Shown here: positions 22,541-27,653 of the stretch, piece by piece
How the letters are laid out: every line of letters begins with the position of its first letter
Position numbering within the stretch: the stretch's first letter is position 1
Origin: Pyrodictiaceae archaeon
Lineage (GTDB): Archaea; Thermoproteota; Thermoprotei_A; Sulfolobales; Pyrodictiaceae
Assembly (NCBI GenBank): GCA_027046105.1
Contig: JALTZQ010000011.1
Span: 1-27,653, forward strand
Length of the DNA: 27,653 bases
Direction of reading: 5' to 3'
The notes under the pieces: model-generated
What the model saw: the letters and a program-made list of their open reading frames with translations, nothing else
What the model was told of the DNA's origin: nothing
Database searches by the model: none
Made by a program: the position numbers and the translations under genes

Positions 22541-23329
22541 CTAGAAGACGCTTTTGAGTTGTCCACCATCTACTGGAATAGCGGCGCCATTGACAAAGCT
22601 TGCTGCAGGCGACGCCAGGAATACCACCACTCTTGCTATTTCGTCCGGATCCGCTGGGCGGCCCAAGGGAATATCTTTTGTCATCTCCCTTATGACCTCC
22701 TCAATGGGCTTACCAGTTATCCTCGACCTATGCTCTGCTATCTCGCGCACCCTCTGTGTCAACGTTATGCCAGGCATCACCATGTTAACTCTTATGCCTT
22801 TACGGCCCAGTTCATGGGCCAATGTCCTCGTCAAACCAGCTAACGCTATCCTTACAACATTCGAGAGGACTATATTGGGAATAGGCTCCCTTATTGCAAC
22901 AGAGGATATGTAGACTATAGCTGGGTCACGACCCTTCTCAAGATACTGTAGTGCTGTCTTAGTTGTCCAGATAGCACTTAGTAGAAGGAGGCGTGTAGCA
23001 TACTCCCAATCCTCAAAGTTAAGCTCACTAAAGGTTCCAGGACGGGGGCCGCCAGTATTATATACAAGTATGTCCAGGCCTCCAAGCTTTTGTGCAGCAG
23101 AATGCACTACTCTTACCGCATCCTCTTTGACTGTTATATCTGCCGCCTCACCGTATGCCTCGATCCCTTCGCGCCTTAGTCTTTCTAGTGCTACTTCAAC
23201 TGATTCATGGCTCCTTGAGCATATGAAAACTTTTGCGCCCTCGAGACCAAAGCGTCTAGCAATAGCAAAGCCTATGCCCTTGGTAGACGCTGTTACAAGT
23301 ACGCGTTTATCCTTAAGGCCAAGTTCCAC
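22541..23329 (-). CDS. Short-chain dehydrogenase/reductase-like protein lacking the catalytic Tyr/Lys
   Basis: 262 residues with an SDR Rossmann fold: TASTKGIG (13-20, with Ala where Gly is usual), ICSRS (36-40), a YNTGGP in place of NNAG (90-95), and a closing VDGGQ. Ser142/143 is present, but the YxxxK site reads I-V-L-S-N-V-V-R (153-160) with no Tyr or Lys. This matches the BKR-like SDR subgroup known to lack the canonical tetrad, so oxidoreductase activity is doubtful. The start is GTG with GGGGA about 9 nt ahead. It is upstream of ccmA-ccmB on the same strand and probably co-transcribed. Confidence 0.85.
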   Translation of the reverse strand: MELGLKDKRVLVTASTKGIGFAIARRFGLEGAKVFICSRSHESVEVALERLRREGIEAYGEAADITVKEDAVRVVHSAAQKLGGLDILVYNTGGPRPGTFSELNFEDWEYATRLLLLSAIWTTKTALQYLEKGRDPAIVYISSVAIREPIPNIVLSNVVRIALAGLTRTLAHELGRKGIRVNMVMPGITLTQRVREIAEHRSRITGKPIEEVIREMTKDIPLGRPADPDEIARVVVFLASPAASFVNGAAIPVDGGQLKSVF

Positions 23330-23372
23330 CTAGTCTTCCCCGAGAAGGGGCATGAGCTAGTCAAGGCCCAGG

Positions 23373-23382
23373 AGATATATCT
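23373..23382 (-). promoter_or_regulatory. Palindromic TATA box for the SDR-ccmA-ccmB operon
   Basis: AGATATATCT is a perfect 10-bp palindrome, so it can serve either direction. It lies 44 nt upstream of the SDR start, with a leader of about 20 nt. CCCC-GAGAA-GGGG at 23338-23350 in the leader overlaps the ribosome site. Confidence 0.4.
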
Positions 23383-23494
23383 TATACTCTCCCTGCCTAG
23401 ACAGTGGAGTCTGGTGGCACAATTATCTATTGGCTTGCTATCCGGGGAGTAGCCCTAGAGGATTCAGGAGAAGGAGCGTACCCAGGGAGCAGGA

Positions 23495-24268
23495 GTGGAA
23501 TGTGAAATTAACCTAAGGGGTTCTGGGGATATGGGCTTGCTTGGATGGCTGAGGAGGAGGCTGGCTAATTACATTGTTGCTCGGCTGTCAAGGATACCGC
23601 GTCATATTGCTATAATACCGGATGGTAATCGTAGGTGGGCTCGACGAAGGGGATTACCACCTTGGATGGGGCATGTGTATGGCTATCATCGTATGAGGGT
23701 GATTTTAGACTTTTTGTGGAAGACCGGGGTGAGCTATGTCACAGTCTATGCTTTGTCTCGCGAAAACTGTGTTAGAAGGCCTAGGGAGGAGCGTCTCTAC
23801 CTCTATGCAATAATTGGTAAAGCTGTTCGTGACCTCTTAGCCGATTCCCGTGTCTCTAAGGGTGATTTACGCGTCTACATTACTGGCGATTTTAGTCTAC
23901 TCCCTAATAGTCTTAGAAGTCTAATCGAGGATATTAACTATAAGACTGCTGGTAATGGGCCTCGCGTCCTCTGCGTAGGACTATGCTATAGTGGTAGATG
24001 GGAAATCGTGGAAGCTGTGCGACGTACTAGTGGTAGTCCCGGGCTTAGCGAGGAGGAACTGGCAAGGAACATGGCGTTGGGCTGGCTACCTGAACCCGAC
24101 CTCGTAGTACGGACTGGTGGTGAGATGAGGATAAGTAATTTCCTACTCTGGCACATAGCTTACTCAGAGCTATACTTCACCAAGAAGCTCTGGCCAGACT
24201 TTGACGAGCTTGATATGGCACGTGCACTCGCCGAGTACCAGAGGCGTGAGAGAAGGTTTGGACGCTAG
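23495..24268 (+). CDS. uppS: cis-Prenyltransferase (undecaprenyl/polyprenyl diphosphate synthase)
   Basis: 257 residues. Motifs: IIPDGNRRWARR (40-51; Asp43 binds Mg), TVYALSRENCVRRP with the conserved Ser/Asn segment, LPEPDLVVRTGGEMRISNFLLWH (around 200-223) and SELYFTKKLWPDF, all diagnostic of the family. It builds the long polyprenyl diphosphate that becomes the lipid carrier (dolichol-type in archaea) for N-glycosylation and cell-surface sugars. The start is GTG 23495, with GGGAG about 5 nt ahead; an ATG at 23531 preceded by AGGGG is nearly as good and would give 245 residues. It overlaps the convergent DUF373 stop by 4 nt. Confidence 0.93.
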   Translation: MECEINLRGSGDMGLLGWLRRRLANYIVARLSRIPRHIAIIPDGNRRWARRRGLPPWMGHVYGYHRMRVILDFLWKTGVSYVTVYALSRENCVRRPREERLYLYAIIGKAVRDLLADSRVSKGDLRVYITGDFSLLPNSLRSLIEDINYKTAGNGPRVLCVGLCYSGRWEIVEAVRRTSGSPGLSEEELARNMALGWLPEPDLVVRTGGEMRISNFLLWHIAYSELYFTKKLWPDFDELDMARALAEYQRRERRFGR

Positions 24269-25419
24269 CCAACAGTAGCCTTCTCCTCGTGTTGTTCACG
24301 TGTTTCAGAGGCTTCACTGGCCTCCCCAGTTTCTCGTGACAACCAGTCTTCAAGGTAGGATGAGAGACGCCATATCACGGCTATACTTAGTACTCCACCG
24401 AGAGCGTTAAAGGCGAAATTCCCTTGAAGAAGACTTGATAGGACTGCAACTGCTGCTTCGGCGCCCGTTGCTGTAGAAGCTGAACGTAGTGCTTGTGCTA
24501 TGCTGTCGACGAGAAGAACTACGACAACAACAACTGCTAGAGAGGTGACCTCCCTGCCTACACGCACATTACCAGCCATGATCTTTGTTACTGCATGACT
24601 TATTATCGCGATACTCGCTGCGAGTCCTAGAAAACTGCTAGCACTACGTAGGGCATCTGCTAGTGCAGCAAGAGCTTGCTCTTGCCACGTCACGGATAGG
24701 TAATAGGCTGTGAGCCCTATACCCGTTACAGCTATTATGGCTGAAACACTGTAGGCTATCATTGTTATGGGCGTTCTCGTGAAGAGCTCTACTATCCTGT
24801 CCTCTATGCCGAAGCCGCGTATAACCATTGCCAGGCCCCCAACAAGGAGGCCTAGAAGTATCGCTTGCCACAGGTAACCAACGAGGGCAAGACTACTAAA
24901 CACTACGAGAACAACGCCCGGTACGCCTAGGAAGAGACGCGCAAACCTTGGCTCCTCTACTGCTTTACGAAGATACCGTGCTATAAGCATGTAGGTCTCT
25001 TCTATGCCACGGTGCTGTTCCACGATCACTCTTTTCACAGACACTATTCTAACTACTTGCTGGAGAACTGGGAGGACAAGCTCATCCTCAGTACCATCAC
25101 TAACCAGTACTACATCACTAACGTTGTGTCTTGAAGCTATTTCTTCAACCTGCTCCTTTATCCTCATATCAGCCTCTACAGTATCCACGGGATGTCCAGA
25201 GACAACTGCGACAACAGGGTCATAGCCCTTCATGCGAAGCTCATCTGCTAGCTTAACGGCTGCAAAAAGGACGTTTGCATCAGAGTCTTCTGGCCTAGAG
25301 AGGGCAAAACGTATAGCCGCTTCTAGCACTTGGTCACGTCCGACTATGGGTGTGCGTAGTCCCGCAGAGCCTAAGTCGTCGTCACGGTCAACTGCTAGTA
25401 CTAGTATCCTCCTCGCCAA
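24265..25419 (-). CDS. DUF373-family membrane protein
   Basis: 384 residues. The N-terminal 150 residues form a soluble alpha/beta domain beginning with the DUF373 signature VLAVDRDDDLG (7-17), an acidic cluster that may bind metal; SGHPVDTVEADMRI and VSDGTEDE follow. About residues 160-350 carry six or seven membrane helices. The C-terminal tail (from about 355) is short, acidic and rich in Glu/Ser/Thr. Function is unknown in the family, which is archaeal. The start is TTG, and the gene overlaps the end of the coiled-coil gene by 32 nt, so the two are surely co-transcribed and probably translationally coupled. Confidence 0.85.
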   Translation of the reverse strand: MARRILVLAVDRDDDLGSAGLRTPIVGRDQVLEAAIRFALSRPEDSDANVLFAAVKLADELRMKGYDPVVAVVSGHPVDTVEADMRIKEQVEEIASRHNVSDVVLVSDGTEDELVLPVLQQVVRIVSVKRVIVEQHRGIEETYMLIARYLRKAVEEPRFARLFLGVPGVVLVVFSSLALVGYLWQAILLGLLVGGLAMVIRGFGIEDRIVELFTRTPITMIAYSVSAIIAVTGIGLTAYYLSVTWQEQALAALADALRSASSFLGLAASIAIISHAVTKIMAGNVRVGREVTSLAVVVVVVLLVDSIAQALRSASTATGAEAAVAVLSSLLQGNFAFNALGGVLSIAVIWRLSSYLEDWLSRETGEASEASETREQHEEKATVG

Positions 25420-26293
25420 GAAGCTCCTCTACCTCACTATACAGTATCCTCAACTCGTCTAAACTAAGCCTCTCGCCCCTCTTCAACTTCTCTTCCACAA
25501 TCTTCTTCTTCCTCTCATATAGCTGCATTATCCTCTTCTTCTCATGCGAGCTACGTATAGCCTCCAACTCGTCACGTAAACGACGAAGCTCGCTAACTTT
25601 TTCCTCAATACTCCTACTTACTTCGTCAATGCGCTTACTCAGCTCATCTATCTCACGGCTAAGCTCATCAATTTTCTTTGACAACCCGTTTATCTCGTCC
25701 CTAACCTGGCTGATACGTGCATCTATGGCCTCTATTCTGCTACTCCGTTCACGTATGGCTTGGCCGAGATCACGAAGCTGCATACGTAGACCCATGAGCT
25801 CTGCACGTTTCTCGCGAAGACTTAGCAGGGCTTGACGTGCCTCAAGGGTTTTCTCAAGAAGTTGCTCGAGCCTCGCTATCTCCTCAATTATCTCCCTCTC
25901 CTGCTCTGGCGTTAGTATCTCCGTCTGCTGCCTCCATTCGAGCTCTTCAATCCTTCTACGGATAGCATTAACGCTCCTACGGGCGTGAGGACGAAGCTCG
26001 GTAGCAATCCTTCTCTGTATATCAAGCTCTTGCACAGCCTTATTAATCTCTCGGAGAACTTCTCGACGCTTCTGTCTAAGCTCACGAACTTCCTCAACAA
26101 GACCTCGACGCTCCTCACGTAAATGACGAAGTTCCTCTCGAAGCTCGCGAACGCGGTCAATGAGTTTACGGCGCTCATTACGTAGTTTTCTCACCTTCTC
26201 TACAAGCTCACTCCTCTCTTCACGGAGCTTCTTGATCTCCTCTCTTACTCTCCCCATTGCCTCCTCTATTTCACGCTCGCTCAAAAACACCAC
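25388..26293 (-). CDS. Archaeal coiled-coil protein (COG1340-type)
   Basis: 301 residues, almost continuous coiled coil (about 5-265) with heptads rich in Arg, Glu and Leu, such as RVREEIKKLREERSELVEK and SKKIDELSREIDELSKRIDE. A break near 105-128 (RPHARRSVNAI...TPEQ) may be a hinge, giving two arms. It resembles archaeal coiled-coil proteins annotated as COG1340, whose function is unknown; early labels such as phosphatase have no support here. The start is GTG 26293 or TTG 26284; the latter sits just after GGTGGTG. It overlaps the DUF373 gene. SMC- or prefoldin-like bridging is a possibility only. Confidence 0.83.
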   Translation of the reverse strand: MVFLSEREIEEAMGRVREEIKKLREERSELVEKVRKLRNERRKLIDRVRELREELRHLREERRGLVEEVRELRQKRREVLREINKAVQELDIQRRIATELRPHARRSVNAIRRRIEELEWRQQTEILTPEQEREIIEEIARLEQLLEKTLEARQALLSLREKRAELMGLRMQLRDLGQAIRERSSRIEAIDARISQVRDEINGLSKKIDELSREIDELSKRIDEVSRSIEEKVSELRRLRDELEAIRSSHEKKRIMQLYERKKKIVEEKLKRGERLSLDELRILYSEVEELLGEEDTSTSS

Positions 26294-26398
26294 CTAGGAC
26301 TTATGTGGAGAGGCTTCTAGACCATTGCACGCCAACTTTAGGTGGGTGCCAGGATTAGACGCTATGGTATACCCTTGATAATAAAGGATATTGTCTCC

Positions 26399-26421
26399 GG
26401 GCTGGGGTCAGCCAGCAGCCC
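26399..26421. terminator. GC-rich nested hairpin after the FecE gene
   Basis: GGCTG-GGGT-CAGCC (26400-26413) is a tight 5-bp stem; a wider GGGCTG...CAGCCC (26399-26421) offers an alternative stem. It lies 42 nt beyond the stop of the leftward ATPase gene, where a terminator or 3'-end structure is expected, but no T-run follows. Confidence 0.35.
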
Positions 26422-26462
26422 CTAACATCAACCCTTGGTTTAGTCAGTTTTGCTACATCACA

Positions 26463-27242
26463 TCACTCCCCATGCCCGGAGTATATGGGGACTATTATCC
26501 TGCCCACACCATCCACTGTTACTACTCTTGTCCTGACTCCAAAGACCCTTTCTATATTCCCTGGCGTTAACACTTCATCAGCACTTCCAGCTGCGACGAC
26601 CCTACCCTTACTCAATAGCACGGCTTTGTCTATGAAGCTGTGCGCTAATAGCACCTCATGTGTTGCGATAACGACTATTCTGCCTTTACGAGCAAGGTCT
26701 CTGAGGGCTGCAAGAACCTCTATGCGTCCAGCTAAGTCAAGATAAGCTGTAGGCTCATCGGCTAGTACAACTCTTGCCCCACGAGCAAGCGTATGTGCAA
26801 GTATTGCCCTTTGTAGCTCACCACTACTCAGAGTGTCTAGTCGACGGCCTGCAAGATGCTCAATACCAGCGTGGCGTAATGCTTCATCTACTACACGTAG
26901 GTCTGGACCCTTAAGTGGCCCAGGCCTTGAAGGGTATGTCGCCATTGCTACTAGGTCTAGCACGGTCATACCAGTATCCGTAGAGGAAATACTCGGGGGC
27001 ATGTAGGAGACCATATGTGCCCGTCTTCTAGCAGGAATAGAATGTATCCTCACACCATCAAGGTAGACCACGCCAGTCCTTGGCTCCAGTAAACCAGCTA
27101 TCGTCTTCAGCAAGGTAGTTTTGCCACTACCATTAGGACCAAATACACCCAGTACTTCGCCAAGCCCAACTTCCAGAGATACATCCTCAAGTATTTTCAC
27201 AGATCCAAGCTCTACAGTAACACCATCAACTACTAGCTTCAA
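26463..27242 (-). CDS. FecE/BtuD-type ABC importer ATPase
   Basis: A 259-residue ATPase: Walker A GPNGSGKT (35-42), signature LSSGE (138-142), Walker B with D162/E163 followed by PTAYLDL, and H-loop ATHE. The family serves uptake of ferric siderophores, cobalamin or heme. The C-terminal segment PGNIERVFGVRTRVVTVDG is typical of this ATPase subfamily. Start TTG 27242 is backed by GAGGAGGGGG about 8 nt ahead and overlaps the permease stop by 17 nt. Which ligand it carries cannot be read from the window; the binding protein lies beyond it. Confidence 0.92.
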   Translation of the reverse strand: MKLVVDGVTVELGSVKILEDVSLEVGLGEVLGVFGPNGSGKTTLLKTIAGLLEPRTGVVYLDGVRIHSIPARRRAHMVSYMPPSISSTDTGMTVLDLVAMATYPSRPGPLKGPDLRVVDEALRHAGIEHLAGRRLDTLSSGELQRAILAHTLARGARVVLADEPTAYLDLAGRIEVLAALRDLARKGRIVVIATHEVLLAHSFIDKAVLLSKGRVVAAGSADEVLTPGNIERVFGVRTRVVTVDGVGRIIVPIYSGHGE

Positions 27243-27653
27243 GTATTAACCCCCTCCTCATCCTAGTAGCTACGAGATATGCAAGAAAGATACCGCCAAG
27301 GATACCCGTGTAGAGCCCTAAAGGCAGCTCACCAAGGGCCATGAAAACATCAAGGACTCTACTTGCTATGTCTGCTACAACAACGATAATAGAGCCTATG
27401 AGTGCTGCTATTGGTACAAGTAGCCTATTATCACCACCAACCATGCCTCGAGCAAGATGTGGCGCTATTAACCCTATGAAGCCAACTATACCAGCAATTG
27501 CAACACCTACACTAGCCGCCAACGCTGCTACAATGGTGCTTAGCCTACGTACTAGTCGTGGACTATAACCAAGCTGTGCAGCGTAAACATCGCCTACAAG
27601 GATTGTGTTAAGAGGTTTACCCATAACAGCCGCTGCTACTGCAGAGACTAGTG
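27226..27653 (-). CDS. FecCD-type ABC importer permease, C-terminal part (runs off right edge)
   Basis: Partial. The reading frame is open to the window edge (LVSAVAAAV before the internal ATG at 27624), so the 5' end lies outside. Features: GKPLNTILVGDVYAAQLGYS is the cytoplasmic coupling segment of FecCD permeases; GFIGLIAPHLARGMVGGDNR is the family's most conserved loop (G-x2-G-L-x3-H-x2-R); the final helices end LPLGLYTGILGGIFLAYLV. It works with the ATPase to import an iron, cobalamin or heme compound. The internal ATG is not a true start. Confidence 0.92.
   Translation of the reverse strand, partial: LVSAVAAAVMGKPLNTILVGDVYAAQLGYSPRLVRRLSTIVAALAASVGVAIAGIVGFIGLIAPHLARGMVGGDNRLLVPIAALIGSIIVVVADIASRVLDVFMALGELPLGLYTGILGGIFLAYLVATRMRRGLILEASS

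Noticed and set aside
22484..22843. Plus-strand frame of 119 codons over the SDR gene
   Set aside because: It overlaps a conserved SDR on the opposite strand and has no recognisable domain.
25350..25835. Long Ser/Leu-rich frame opposite the coiled-coil gene
   Set aside because: It is the antisense shadow of Glu/Arg/Leu heptads; composition is typical of such shadows and there is no start signal.

Overview
The window looks like a core-chromosome segment of a hyperthermophilic crenarchaeon. A member of the Pyrodictiaceae or Desulfurococcales (the Hyperthermus/Pyrodictium/Pyrolobus neighbourhood) is the best guess, but the genus is inference. The signs are ribosomal protein L7Ae, an archaeal XerA-type recombinase, DUF373 and COG1340-type coiled-coil proteins, a lone C2H2 zinc finger, archaeal TATA boxes 25-50 nt ahead of several genes, strong GGAGG or GGTG Shine-Dalgarno sites inside operons, and very frequent TTG starts. 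I place 34 genes; two run off the window ends. No gene-free stretch exceeds 300 bases (the largest are 9813-10044 and 3991-4203). I saw no tRNA, rRNA, CRISPR array or insertion sequence.

Layout, left to right. 1-3.3 kb: a truncated ThiL/AIR-synthase-like gene, diverging from a histone-deacetylase-family gene; then dCTP deaminase, a CBS-pair protein, a C2H2 mini-protein and a winged-helix regulator. 3.4-7.1 kb: a membrane protein transcribed with the regulator, then a tight hemL-hemC-cobA operon running from glutamate-1-semialdehyde to precorrin-2. 7.2-9.8 kb (minus): a CDF metal transporter, an SQR-like flavoprotein and a DUF1641 protein. 10-13.6 kb: a fucose-isomerase-like protein, a helical hypothetical protein, a methyltransferase and a XerA recombinase with a Pro/Gln/Tyr-rich tail. 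13.7-17 kb: CcmC and CcmE, then a four-cluster iron-sulfur protein. 17-21.1 kb: L7Ae, a small membrane protein, a complete ECF transporter (S component, fused double ATPase, T component) and a Gly/Ala-rich membrane protein. 21.2-23.3 kb (minus): an SDR protein with CcmA-like and CcmB-like ABC subunits. 23.5-27.6 kb: a cis-prenyltransferase, DUF373 plus coiled-coil genes, and a FecE/FecCD-type importer.

The connecting theme is tetrapyrrole and cytochrome metabolism. Heme-precursor synthesis (hemL, hemC, cobA), heme handling for cytochrome c maturation (ccmC/ccmE and ccmA/ccmB in two separate operons), a polyferredoxin, an SQR-like flavoprotein and a siderophore/cobalamin/heme-class importer all lie within 24 kb. 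No hemD, ccmF or ccmH is visible here. The most interesting protein-level oddities are the cysteine-type CcmE, the C-terminally extended CcmC, a CcmA without its H-loop histidine, the low-complexity tail on XerA, the CDF transporter with an altered metal site, and the polyferredoxin with a central domain and a cysteine-rich tail I cannot place.
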